Virus record (IMG/VR): IMGVR_UViG_3300038678_000107
Coordinates: 1-37,910 of that record
DNA: 37,910 nucleotides
Source: a virus
Strand: one strand, 5' to 3'
A program made the position numbers and the translations under genes. Below, one piece after another: positions 16,343 through 24,351 of the stretch. The notes beneath the pieces are model-generated. The model saw only the letters and a list, made by a program, of their open reading frames with translations. It was not told where the DNA came from and made no database searches. Within the stretch, counting starts at the first letter, position 1. Each line of letters starts with the position of its first letter.

Positions 16343-17359
16343 TTAGTTGCTCCCTTGTGCTGCATCACGGTCATACTCAGCGTAACGCTTGAGCATCTTG
16401 TTCCGGGCAACCGGATCATCCCAAATACCAGCCTCGACCATTGCGTCCTTGCGCTCGGGGCTGATGTACACCTCGTTATCCTTCAGGGAGCGTTCACGCC
16501 CACCTGTACGAAACGTAGGTCCCTTGTTCCGACGAGTCTGACGCTTCCCCTTTCCGTTACCGGAGTCTGCGTCATCGTCGTCATCATCCCCCTCATTTCC
16601 AGCGTCGAAATGTAGAGGCAATTCTTTCTCGACGCGCTCTCTCAGCTCGTCCCAGTAATCTTTGCTTGTGGGGTCATACCCCTCTTGAACCAGTGCCCCG
16701 TCGATGTCTAGCACTGTTCGTGAATCATTGTCACGTCCTAGTGGGTCCCACCAGTCGTTATCAACCATGAATGATTGTGCGTGGGCGACGTGACGCGGAT
16801 CGAGCCGCATCTCTGGAGCACTAGTACGACGGTTGTCCTCGTCGGTGAGATACTCCTTGGCTTGCTCTAGATCCCGTAGGTTGTCTCGGATGTTGTCACG
16901 ATGGTCCATCGCTTCAGCGAGGTTCTTACCATCGTTTTTCTCGACGGCTTGCGCAATGACTTGATTGGCAAGCTGCAGGTCGGATTTCGATTTGCTGATG
17001 TTCTGATCGATGCCAGAAATCTCAGTGCCTGTGACGCGAGCATCGACATTCGCTTCGAGTTCACTGAAGCGACGTTCCAATTGCTCATTGCGAGTGCGCA
17101 GGAAGCCCACCTCGCGATCCGTGCGCTCTTTGGCTTTGCGCTGGCGTTGACGACGGGTGCGACCATCTTCACGACGAGACTTCTTGCCTTCCTCTTCGTC
17201 GTCACGACCCTCTCCCAAGCGGGTCTCTTCCTTCCCTTCTTCCTCTTGGTCGTCAGTTTCCTCGCCTTCGGGTTCATCCTCGATGGCAGTGAACTGCTCT
17301 TCCTTTTCCTCTTCTATTGCGTCCTCGTCAACGTCCTGAAAGCTTTCGACGTCGGACAT
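16343..17359 (-). CDS. Acidic coiled-coil scaffold protein candidate
   Basis: 338 residues from the ATG at 17359, which has AGGAGG five bases upstream. The first 60 residues are extremely acidic (EEEKEEQFTAIEDEPEGEET), then comes a basic patch (RRQRQRKAKERTDREVG), then a coiled coil from about 85 to 175, then an Asp run (GDDDDDDADSG, about 258-268) and a basic C-terminal region. Charge segregation with coiled coil just upstream of the capsid gene is the classic make-up of a head scaffold that is expelled during packaging. No protease motif was seen in it or nearby. Confidence 0.65.
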   Translation of the reverse strand: MSDVESFQDVDEDAIEEEKEEQFTAIEDEPEGEETDDQEEEGKEETRLGEGRDDEEEGKKSRREDGRTRRQRQRKAKERTDREVGFLRTRNEQLERRFSELEANVDARVTGTEISGIDQNISKSKSDLQLANQVIAQAVEKNDGKNLAEAMDHRDNIRDNLRDLEQAKEYLTDEDNRRTSAPEMRLDPRHVAHAQSFMVDNDWWDPLGRDNDSRTVLDIDGALVQEGYDPTSKDYWDELRERVEKELPLHFDAGNEGDDDDDDADSGNGKGKRQTRRNKGPTFRTGGRERSLKDNEVYISPERKDAMVEAGIWDDPVARNKMLKRYAEYDRDAAQGSN

Positions 17360-17369
17360 GCTCACCTCC

Positions 17370-17870
17370 TTACAGGTATGCGATTACCTCCATCGGGTCA
17401 CAAGTAATCTGGCCTATCATGTCCAGATCGTTGTAGATAACGAAGCACGCTTGGTCTACGCCCATTCGCATAGACGTAGCACCAGGGAGAGTTACGAACC
17501 ACCTGTCGCCACCGTATTTTGGCACGCGCACAATCGCACCCTCCTGGCACCAGTCTCCTTCCGGCCACTCAGCCAGGGTATCGCGGTTCTTGAAAGCACC
17601 GGGTCCAAGAGTAATGACTTTAGCGACTTGAGTGTTCCAGAACTCAGTCTCCTGGGATTCAATTGGAACAATGATCCCACCCTCAGTGACTGTTCTGGGC
17701 GTACGTTTTTGCACGAGAACACGTGACCCAAAAGGTCTCAAGCCGGGTTCCACTTCGGGAAACGCCTGCTCGATGCTGTCGTATTGCAACTTCGTCCGAC
17801 CACCGATAGTCCTGCCTCTCTCCTCTAAGGAGTAATTCTCAGGTAGAACAATTGGATTTTCCTCAGCCAT
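17370..17870 (-). CDS. GroES-like co-chaperonin (Cpn10 fold)
   Basis: 166 residues from the ATG at 17870, which overlaps the upstream stop by 8 bases. Residues about 42-150 follow the Cpn10 pattern: PFGSRVLVQKRTPRTV, then the mobile-loop position TEGGIIVPIE (63-72), then QVAKVITLGPG (81-91), GAIVRVPKYGGDRWFV (111-126) and ACFVIYNDLDMIGQI (141-155). Phage co-chaperonins such as T4 gp31 pair with host GroEL to fold the capsid protein, and this gene's place just ahead of the scaffold and capsid genes fits that. It is longer than bacterial GroES (about 97) by a 40-residue N-terminal extension and an insertion around 92-110. Confidence 0.7.
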   Translation of the reverse strand: MAEENPIVLPENYSLEERGRTIGGRTKLQYDSIEQAFPEVEPGLRPFGSRVLVQKRTPRTVTEGGIIVPIESQETEFWNTQVAKVITLGPGAFKNRDTLAEWPEGDWCQEGAIVRVPKYGGDRWFVTLPGATSMRMGVDQACFVIYNDLDMIGQITCDPMEVIAYL

Positions 17871-18072
17871 CTTCGGTCTCGTCTTCCTCTTCCCCAATCA
17901 ATCTCTCGAACAGCCGCTCGGCGCGATTCAAGCCTTGCAAAATGCCGCATGCTTCACCGTATCCGAAAGCACTCTTATCTTTCGGTGTCGCGAGCAACGC
18001 GAGGCATCCGGCTTGTTCCTGCTTCACTGCCGTCAGGAACTTCTTCAACACGATGTCTACGTCGGCGGGCAT
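17863..18072 (-). CDS. Small hypothetical helical protein
   Basis: 69 residues, starting MPADVDIVLKKFLTAVKQEQ and ending in an acidic tail (IGEEEDETEDG). Helical with one Cys pair region (GCLALL, EACGIL). It precedes the GroES-like gene with an 8-base overlap. The role is not recognisable. Confidence 0.65.
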   Translation of the reverse strand: MPADVDIVLKKFLTAVKQEQAGCLALLATPKDKSAFGYGEACGILQGLNRAERLFERLIGEEEDETEDG

Positions 18073-18084
18073 TCTATGCCCACG

Positions 18085-18309
18085 CTACGGAGGTGTCATC
18101 TTCGATGTTTTGGGCACACTCTTGCCCGAACCACTCCCCGTACTCGTGCCACTCTGACGAATCTTGCCAGGGTGGGTCGTGCCTTTGCCCCAAGGTGATG
18201 GCACCGTCTCCTCGTCGGACGTGTTGGCTTTACGCAAGCCTGCACCCGTCGCCATCATCTTGTGCTGGTTGATTGCACCTTTCGGGTAGTACCCGATGTT
18301 CTTGCCCAT
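18085..18309 (-). CDS. Small Gly/Ser/Lys-rich protein
   Basis: 74 residues, starting MGKNIGYYPKGAINQHKMMA. It is basic, rich in Gly, Ser, Thr and Lys, and probably disordered. It lies just downstream of the portal gene, after an 83-base gap holding a GC-rich hairpin but no U-tract. Possibly a minor head protein; no family known to me. Confidence 0.65.
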   Translation of the reverse strand: MGKNIGYYPKGAINQHKMMATGAGLRKANTSDEETVPSPWGKGTTHPGKIRQSGTSTGSGSGKSVPKTSKMTPP

Positions 18310-18392
18310 GTCTGTCTCCTGTTAGGAATGGAGCTTGTCGCAGCTCACGAGTGTAGCATCGCTTTCTGCGGGCCGACCTGCCGGTCCCCGCG

Positions 18393-20984
18393 CTATCGAG
18401 TCCGGGGGTTGGTTACACCCTCTCCGGTCGTGATCCTACCTCTCTGTTTTGCTGCTTCCGCATTCTTGTCCGCGATTTCTAACGCTGTTTCGTTATCTTC
18501 AGCGTTCATGTCCTCACGGCTCTCAGTCTCGACAAGAGTCTCCTCTCGCTCAGCGTCGAGTCGCTCCATAAGCTCTTCGAGTCGAGCGGCGTACTCCATA
18601 GCTTTTCGAGCATCTTCACGCGCACCACGGAGAGTGCTCTCACGAGTTTCGTGATCAAGCTCCATGAACTTGATTTCTTTCTGATCCGCCCGCGCCTCCT
18701 GCTTATCCACAAGCTGCAACTGTGTTGTCTCACGCTCCCGTGCATCACGCATCTCATCCGACTTCTGCTCTTGCTCGATAGCCATCTGCGTATTCGGGTC
18801 CATGGGAGGTTGCTCGGGCTCGGGCTGCATTTCCTGAATCTGCTGTGCTGTCTGCTCAATGATTGGCAGCAAGCCAGACAGCACTTTACTCACCGCAGGC
18901 ATAACAACCTGCGATTGCACGGCCAAATTCTTGTCCAGCTCTTTGCGCACATCAGGGGTGTTCATCTTCATCATCTCGCTCATCTGCTGCTCACTGAATC
19001 CAGTGGATGCCTGCAGAAGATCGTAGTTGTACTCGACATAATAGAACGCAATGTGCTCTTTAAGGTGCTCCAAGACCATCGGCATGAAGGTCTGGGAGAT
19101 AAGCATATTTTGTCCGAGTACGGGGGACTGGAGATAATCGAGATGCACCTGCATGTGGGCAAGGTGATTTTGTTGAGGAAAAGCTGCAACTGGTCTTCCG
19201 AGAGACATGGAGGCGTTTTCGTTAACGGCATTTTGATCCTCCGGTGTGTCATCGGGTAGGAGCAGCTCGTCAGGGTTCGGGATCTTCGTGCGTTCGAGGA
19301 TGCGCTTCTCGACAGCCTTGACGTTGTAGACCTCAGGCATCTGTGCAGCGCGGTCTGCGATGACTTGCAGCTGTGCCATGCGCTGAACGTCGGAGAAAAT
19401 TTCCGGGTCAGCGACAGGCATGATGTCGAACGGTGGATCAAAATCCTTGCGATATGCGAGCACCTCACCAATGTCGCTCTTCGCTTCCTCCTCCACCAAG
19501 TACATGCGGTTGATCCGATTCAAGATCCGCAGCATGTAGTTCATTGCCTGGAACATGCGCAGGTGAATTGCGCTGAAGACAGTCATGCCTTCTTCGATCA
19601 GAGCGAGGGTGGTGCCTACAGGCATCTGCGTGCTTTGCTCACCCAACTTCTCGAAGGTGGTCTGCACCATCCCTCGACCAGCTTCGGTGAGGACCCCCAG
19701 CAGCTCTAACAGGACGTTTGAGGGGGGGTTGAAGGGCACAGGCATGATCAGCTTGCGAATGTCATCACCAGCAATCCCGCCCTCGATCTCGGTGACCTCA
19801 GCGATGTTCAGTTCCTTCGACTGACCACTGAAGTTTGCCCCCTTGAGCCTGAGCAGGGTGGGCAGGTTGTTCATGTGCGCGGAATCGAGAAGGGCGCGAA
19901 GCGCACCGGTTGCAGCACCGGCTAGGGAACCAATCATTTGGCCTAACCCAACGCTGTACGCTCCGCGCCACGGAACGAAGGGGAACTCGACAGCCCAGTA
20001 GAGAGGCTGCTGGGTCTCGTCGTCCTCCTCCCAGTTTCGGTTGACGGCAGCTATCTTGCGAGCTGCGCCATCGATGGTGATCCTGTAAGGCGCGTAGTCA
20101 TACTTCTCCAGGTCGCAGTAGCACATCACCTCGTAGACGTTGCGCAACCCATCCTCGTTGTATGGCTGCAGCTCGTCTTTGCCTTCGACTGCGTCTGTCG
20201 CCTTCTCCGCTTTGGACTTGTTGGTAGGTTGTGCCGTGGCGACTGAACCCAGATCGAGCCACATCTCACCCTTCACACGCTGCTTAACCTCGTGCTCCGT
20301 GATGTGCTCAACGAAGGTCACTCGCTCTGCGGTGTAGAAATTGGATGCTGCGTAGGGAAGGTAGACGTCGTCGCTGGGCCAATAGGTAGGAACGGGGCGC
20401 TTCTTCTGACCGTCGTACACGAGCTTCATGTACTGGGACCCACCCAGTGGAAGCTGTGTCAGCAGCTGCTCCAGCTCTGATCGAAAATCAGGCATCTGGA
20501 TCAGGAACTGCCAATTCATGTACGTCTTGACCCGCTCGCCTTTGGCGAAGCGTCCGTGCTCTGGATTCTCCCCAGGCACGTACACCTTAACGGGACCGTT
20601 AGGTGGCATCAGCTCCTTGATGGCTCGGGACGCAAAATCAACAACTGCTTCCGTGAGCATCGGGTGTACTGCCTTCGACGCTCCCTCAAAATCTGCTCCA
20701 CCCGGAGTCTCTTTCCCCAAGCCCGTGCGCTTGATGGCTTCCTCGTAGTCCTTGTCCCGCTGTGTTCTCGACTCCCTGTCACGTTCGATGTCCTGCAGCA
20801 GACGTGTACAAATGCTGCTCAGTTCAGCTTGGTCGATATCCTCCGCGATGTTCTCGTACCACTCGCGATTCGGACGAGTGGGGACGTCATCTCCTACCCG
20901 GACAATGGCACCCCCATCGTCGGTATCGGTCACCTCATCAGGAACCTCCTCGAACTCTTCGACTGTGCCGGTAGCCTCAGCCAT
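18393..20984 (-). CDS. Portal protein, very large form
   Basis: 863 residues. Acidic N-terminus, then DKDYEEAIKRTGLGKETPGG, followed by SKAVHPMLTEAVVDFASRAI, a signature of large podovirus portals. The wing/crown region contains GSQYMKLVYDGQKKRPVPTY and VYLPYAASNFYTAERVTF. The dodecameric ring would occupy one capsid vertex and bind the terminase. Residues about 735-850 are a long, charged coiled coil (REDARKAMEYAARLEELMER), which suggests a long barrel-like extension into the capsid. The size is near the upper end for portals (commonly 450-750). It is followed by the small late genes. Confidence 0.88.
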   Translation of the reverse strand: MAEATGTVEEFEEVPDEVTDTDDGGAIVRVGDDVPTRPNREWYENIAEDIDQAELSSICTRLLQDIERDRESRTQRDKDYEEAIKRTGLGKETPGGADFEGASKAVHPMLTEAVVDFASRAIKELMPPNGPVKVYVPGENPEHGRFAKGERVKTYMNWQFLIQMPDFRSELEQLLTQLPLGGSQYMKLVYDGQKKRPVPTYWPSDDVYLPYAASNFYTAERVTFVEHITEHEVKQRVKGEMWLDLGSVATAQPTNKSKAEKATDAVEGKDELQPYNEDGLRNVYEVMCYCDLEKYDYAPYRITIDGAARKIAAVNRNWEEDDETQQPLYWAVEFPFVPWRGAYSVGLGQMIGSLAGAATGALRALLDSAHMNNLPTLLRLKGANFSGQSKELNIAEVTEIEGGIAGDDIRKLIMPVPFNPPSNVLLELLGVLTEAGRGMVQTTFEKLGEQSTQMPVGTTLALIEEGMTVFSAIHLRMFQAMNYMLRILNRINRMYLVEEEAKSDIGEVLAYRKDFDPPFDIMPVADPEIFSDVQRMAQLQVIADRAAQMPEVYNVKAVEKRILERTKIPNPDELLLPDDTPEDQNAVNENASMSLGRPVAAFPQQNHLAHMQVHLDYLQSPVLGQNMLISQTFMPMVLEHLKEHIAFYYVEYNYDLLQASTGFSEQQMSEMMKMNTPDVRKELDKNLAVQSQVVMPAVSKVLSGLLPIIEQTAQQIQEMQPEPEQPPMDPNTQMAIEQEQKSDEMRDARERETTQLQLVDKQEARADQKEIKFMELDHETRESTLRGAREDARKAMEYAARLEELMERLDAEREETLVETESREDMNAEDNETALEIADKNAEAAKQRGRITTGEGVTNPRTR

Positions 20985-21189
20985 TCAAGAATTCTCCATG
21001 GACAGCATCGAGGATCTTCTCGACCCGCTCTGCCGTTGCGGGGATCGCCACGCTGCGCTCTCGATTGTCGCAGGCTTGCGTGATGTAGATCATCGTCTGC
21101 TCGACGTTCCACTGACCATACTTCTCACAGAGAAGATCAAGCTCGACTTGGTCAGGGAAGACCATTTTGTTGATTGCATTGTTTACCAT
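20977..21189 (-). CDS. Small hypothetical protein between terminase and portal
   Basis: 70 residues, starting MVNNAINKMVFPDQVELDLL. Helical, with two Cys. Start and stop both overlap their neighbours (ATG/TGA type), so it is part of the packaging operon. Neither a clear terminase small-subunit HTH nor another domain is evident. Confidence 0.65.
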   Translation of the reverse strand: MVNNAINKMVFPDQVELDLLCEKYGQWNVEQTMIYITQACDNRERSVAIPATAERVEKILDAVHGEFLNG

Positions 21190-21542
21190 CAGTGAGGCTC
21201 CATGAATCTCATTGCCATGAGGTCAGCTACGTGCTGGGTGATGTTGGCGAAGGCGCAGACGGGACAGCCATTGTTCTCATCGACCACCTTGTTGACCCCG
21301 AAGATCTCCAGTGCGCCGATGTTGATCATATTGCAGGCTTCCCAGCAGGGGTCCTTCTCCCCCCGAAGGAACTTAGCATTCAGGGTCTGGGCATCGGGTG
21401 AGATCTGATCCCCCAGACCCCTCTCCTTGAGGGCGAACATCAGGTGCGCCCAGTGATCCTGGCACCACTTGACAGAACGCAGGTGGCGCTGTGGCTCATG
21501 CAGGAAGTAGGGGACGTCGAGCTTGATGGGCACGTCAGTCAT
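21189..21542 (-). CDS. Conserved Cys-containing protein after the terminase
   Basis: 117 residues, starting MTDVPIKLDVPYFLHEPQRH. The segment NNGCPVCAFANITQHVADLM carries a CxxC pair; with Cys27, Cys66 and Cys70 it could bind zinc. It overlaps the terminase stop by 8 bases and is followed by the 70-residue protein and the portal. No family name, but the position suggests a packaging accessory. Confidence 0.7.
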   Translation of the reverse strand: MTDVPIKLDVPYFLHEPQRHLRSVKWCQDHWAHLMFALKERGLGDQISPDAQTLNAKFLRGEKDPCWEACNMINIGALEIFGVNKVVDENNGCPVCAFANITQHVADLMAMRFMEPH

Positions 21543-23130
21543 AAGGGTTGTTCCGCTTCTTCAACCGACGCTCCGCAATCTGCTTCGCTTTGGCTCTCTC
21601 GCGTGCCTCGACGTTGTCCACGACGGTGAACGGGCCAAAGAACTGATCCATAAGGAGTCGCAGTCCCTGAGTGGCAGTGTCGAGTAAATCGTCCCGCTCA
21701 GTAGAGCCGGGACCCACGTAGGAGCAGACTTGGGAGATGAGGGGATCGTGGTGCGTATTGAACGCGCCAGGGTTGATTTCCGATTCAACAGCCCAGACTC
21801 GACCGGCAGCAAACATAGGCGACACGTAATGTAGTCGCGTTAGCTTATCTTCATTACCCGGATTGTAGCCGTGCGTCAAGATATTCTCTTCCGCAAGCTG
21901 CTGTCTCAGGCTGATTCCAGATGCCTTCTCCTCGATCAAAATGATGTCAGGCACTCTCCCCTGGTGCTTGGCTCGCTGACTCTTCGGGATGATCTTTGGC
22001 CTCAGGTAGGGCTCGTCAACATCACCATAGGTGTACATTTTCTCCTTCTTGATCCGGCGCACGAGAGCCGGGAAGCCAAGCCAATCTTCCCACGCATCGA
22101 GCAGCATGACATGCGGGAGCGGTGCCTTGTCCTGACGCGGGATCATGAACACACCCCACGCACTGCAGGCTGTCGGATCATTCTCCTGCTTGCGCTTGTC
22201 GAAGTTCTTCTCGGTGAACGCGGGGTCGATGGACAGCACGATGAAGCTGAACTTCGGGAGTGACTTCTTGTGAGGCCAGAGCCTCCACTGACTGCGCTTG
22301 ACGAAGCCTTCCTCTTCCGGGTCCAGCAGCTCGCCTCGAATCTCCTGGCGACCGACTCGCGTGCCCTCGTACTTGGCGATGCTGTCGAAGAAGTACTCCG
22401 TCAAATTCGCCCGGTTCTCGTAGGTGCTGCCCACCACATCGACTGTACGTTTATCACTCACCAACCGACGCACGAAGGGAGTGGGCTTCGGTGTCCCTGT
22501 CACACAGATCTGAGGCTTGTTGCCCAGACGCAGGCCAAAGCTCAGGTTGTCCCATGCCTCCTGCGGGTACTTCCACGATGCGATCTCGTCGCACCAGATC
22601 TTGGCATGCTGGGGTCCCCGCAAGCGCTCGGGAGTATCCCCCGCGAAGCCACGAATGATCGAGCCGTTCCACAAGGTAATGGAGGGAAGTGCTTGGTTAC
22701 GGTCTGCGATCAGCTTCGGGGGGATACATGCGAGCAGTCCCGTTGGACCTTCAAAGCAGGTGTAGCGCACGTCGTCGTGTGTCGGTGAGATGACTGCGTA
22801 GTACGAAGCGTAAAGGGATGCCTCGATGCCCAACCAGTTGGCTCCCGTCAACGTCTTGCCGAATCCCCGACCAGAACGGATGAGCCAGATCGACTTCTCC
22901 ATCGACTCGAAGACTTCCGGGGGGATCTGCTTCTGCCGCGCCATGCGCTTCCAGCAGATGCGCCAGCGAATGAGATGCAGCTCTTCCTCGCTGAACATCT
23001 GGATGACTTCACCCGTGTCAGCGGGGAGCTGGGCTTTGATATCCTCATCGAGATCGCCCCAGTCGAAATCGTAATCGAATTCCGGGGGATGGTGTACGAG
23101 TCCAAAATTGAGGCTGACGATCTGTGCCAT
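21535..23130 (-). CDS. terL: Terminase large subunit (packaging ATPase/nuclease)
   Basis: 531 residues. Walker A is SGRGFGKT (86-93), Walker B is IWCDE (178-182), and the coupling motif is VTGTPKP (210-216). The C-terminal RNase-H-like nuclease shows SIDPAF with Asp302, LIEEKASG with Glu400/401, and a later acidic cluster ERDDLLD (478-484). The enzyme threads DNA through the portal and cuts it at headful or cos sites. It is the first gene of the late block: its promoter and the terminator of the previous gene lie in the 80 bases upstream. No separate small terminase subunit was recognised. Confidence 0.95.
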   Translation of the reverse strand: MAQIVSLNFGLVHHPPEFDYDFDWGDLDEDIKAQLPADTGEVIQMFSEEELHLIRWRICWKRMARQKQIPPEVFESMEKSIWLIRSGRGFGKTLTGANWLGIEASLYASYYAVISPTHDDVRYTCFEGPTGLLACIPPKLIADRNQALPSITLWNGSIIRGFAGDTPERLRGPQHAKIWCDEIASWKYPQEAWDNLSFGLRLGNKPQICVTGTPKPTPFVRRLVSDKRTVDVVGSTYENRANLTEYFFDSIAKYEGTRVGRQEIRGELLDPEEEGFVKRSQWRLWPHKKSLPKFSFIVLSIDPAFTEKNFDKRKQENDPTACSAWGVFMIPRQDKAPLPHVMLLDAWEDWLGFPALVRRIKKEKMYTYGDVDEPYLRPKIIPKSQRAKHQGRVPDIILIEEKASGISLRQQLAEENILTHGYNPGNEDKLTRLHYVSPMFAAGRVWAVESEINPGAFNTHHDPLISQVCSYVGPGSTERDDLLDTATQGLRLLMDQFFGPFTVVDNVEARERAKAKQIAERRLKKRNNPYD

Positions 23131-23155
23131 CGAAGGTCCTATTCGACGGGGCGGC

Positions 23156-23185
23156 AGTATAGGCGCAAAAAAATGGGGCTCACAA
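23156..23185 (-). promoter_or_regulatory. Candidate late promoter overlapping a terminator
   Basis: On the minus strand TTGTGA (23185-23180) and TATACT (23161-23156) are separated by 18 bases, ending 26 bases before the terminase ATG. The -35 lies inside the terminator hairpin of the preceding gene, so expressing both elements depends on RNA polymerase sensing the same bases twice. Inferred from sequence only. Confidence 0.45.
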
Positions 23186-23194
23186 GGAGCCCCA
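23167..23194 (-). terminator. Rho-independent terminator after the metallopeptidase gene
   Basis: On the transcript a 7-bp stem, TGGGGCT with AGCCCCA (23194-23188 with 23180-23174), has a 7-base loop and is followed by seven U residues (23173-23167). It lies 18 bases after the stop of the 260-residue gene, and the terminase gene begins downstream. Confidence 0.85.
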
Positions 23195-23211
23195 AGATCC
23201 GTCTTCGTGTC

Positions 23212-23994
23212 TCACCCTCCGGGGGAGGGCTCTGCCAGACTAGCATAGACCATCACGCGCCTGCGTGCTTCCTTGGCACTGTCACAGGAGTGGTCATCCC
23301 CGAAGGGATCGTCCTCTGAGTCATTGAGAGCATCGGGTGGATACACCATGTAAACCCCGAACTCCTGATCCACAAGACATCCGTGTTCCTTCGCCACCTC
23401 CCAGATCGTGCCACGTCGCTTCGCGGCCTTGCGAGGCTTCGGCTCAGGGCGAGGTTCCGAGAGCTTCTTGTCGTAGTAGCTCTTCTGCGTCTTGAGTTTC
23501 TTGAGGGCATTCTCAGCTCGCTTGAGCTTCGTCCCCCATTGCTCGATTCGAGCATCGATACTCGCAGCTCGCTTCGCTACATGATCCACTCTCGGCTTCG
23601 ACTTCTTCTCGATCCGTGGTGGATGCTCGGGCCAATCAGCACAGAGAGCATCGAGTTCCTCCTTAGGAATGTCGCTGTACTGCTTGTGCCGGTAACCGTA
23701 CACATGCATCACCTCGTGATAGAAGATCCACGCGATCTTTCGAGTCGTCAGGATCGGATACACCTTGTCGTCAAAGACAACCTCACGACGAGCAAGTGTC
23801 AACGTGATCGGTCCAGTGTTGTAGTAGGCATAGCCCGAACAACCTCTCTTAGTTGGGGACTGTCTCACGGTGACCTTCAAGTACTTCCAGCTACGGAGGT
23901 GACCTTCCGACTTCTTGAGGTGGTTGTGCACCTTGGCGAAGACTGTCCTCAGAAACGCTGTCGGAATATCCGACGTGTTCGATTCCACTTTCAT
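23212..23994 (-). CDS. HExxHxxGxxH metallopeptidase-like protein with coiled coil
   Basis: 260 residues from the ATG at 23994 (GGAG six bases before it); a start 12 bases upstream is possible. The motif HEVMHVYGYRH (93-103) supplies the three His and the catalytic Glu of a zinc-binding metzincin-like site; a SprT-like reading of the HEVMH part is also possible. Before it lie strands with KVYPILTTRKIAWIFY. After it, about 140-185 is a basic coiled coil (ARIEQWGTKLKRAENALKKL), then an acidic tail with DDPFGDDHSCDS. No secretion signal is visible, so an intracellular target, host or viral, is expected. It is monocistronic, between its own operator-like promoter and a terminator. Confidence 0.6.
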   Translation of the reverse strand: MKVESNTSDIPTAFLRTVFAKVHNHLKKSEGHLRSWKYLKVTVRQSPTKRGCSGYAYYNTGPITLTLARREVVFDDKVYPILTTRKIAWIFYHEVMHVYGYRHKQYSDIPKEELDALCADWPEHPPRIEKKSKPRVDHVAKRAASIDARIEQWGTKLKRAENALKKLKTQKSYYDKKLSEPRPEPKPRKAAKRRGTIWEVAKEHGCLVDQEFGVYMVYPPDALNDSEDDPFGDDHSCDSAKEARRRVMVYASLAEPSPGG

Positions 23995-24032
23995 ATGATT
24001 CTCCATCTGTTAAAGAGCGACCACCGTCATTC

Positions 24033-24053
24033 CACGGTAGCGCTACCATTATA
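24033..24053 (-). promoter_or_regulatory. Promoter with perfect palindromic operator at the start point
   Basis: A perfect -10, TATAAT, lies at 24053-24048 on the minus strand. Immediately after it is the perfect palindrome GGTAGCGCTACC (24047-24036), which covers about -6 to +6. No clear -35 is seen. The palindrome is the full form of the box in the spacer of six other promoters in the window. Confidence 0.6.
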
Positions 24054-24177
24054 CACTATGGAGTCTAACGAACTGGCTGAGGGGCGAAAGCATCAATGAC
24101 TTAGAAGGGCGAAACCGGCTGGAGCCCGCATGTTCTCGATCCGACGAACGGTAGTTCCCCTTAGTTCCGCTGTTAGG

Positions 24178-24351
24178 TCAATTAACGGTCCAGTGGCGGG
24201 GATTTAGGTATTTAATCTCGATTCCGGCTACGATGAGGGTCAGGGTGAGGGCAGTCCAAAATCCAGTCTCTGGATAGGCGAAAATCCAAATCAGAGCACC
24301 CCACAAATACCAACGAGTAAAGTGAGCTGCGATCCAGAGGTAGTGGGTCAA
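24178..24351 (-). CDS. Small Trp-rich membrane protein, TTG start
   Basis: 57 residues: begins THYLWIAAHFTRWYLWGALI after the initiator and ends NPRHWTVN. Two hydrophobic spans, about 13-26 and 32-45, contain several Trp. The TTG at 24351 overlaps the upstream TGA and has GGAG at a good distance, so it is coupled to the Tat-signal gene. A holin-like or inner-membrane partner role is conceivable; function is unknown. Downstream, about 125 bases to the next promoter hold nothing I can support. Confidence 0.6.
   Translation of the reverse strand: MTHYLWIAAHFTRWYLWGALIWIFAYPETGFWTALTLTLIVAGIEIKYLNPRHWTVN

Noticed and set aside
18368-18391. GC-rich hairpin after the portal gene
   Set aside because: The stem has a two-base bulge and no U-tract follows, so it does not qualify as a terminator. 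It may be a minor RNA structure.
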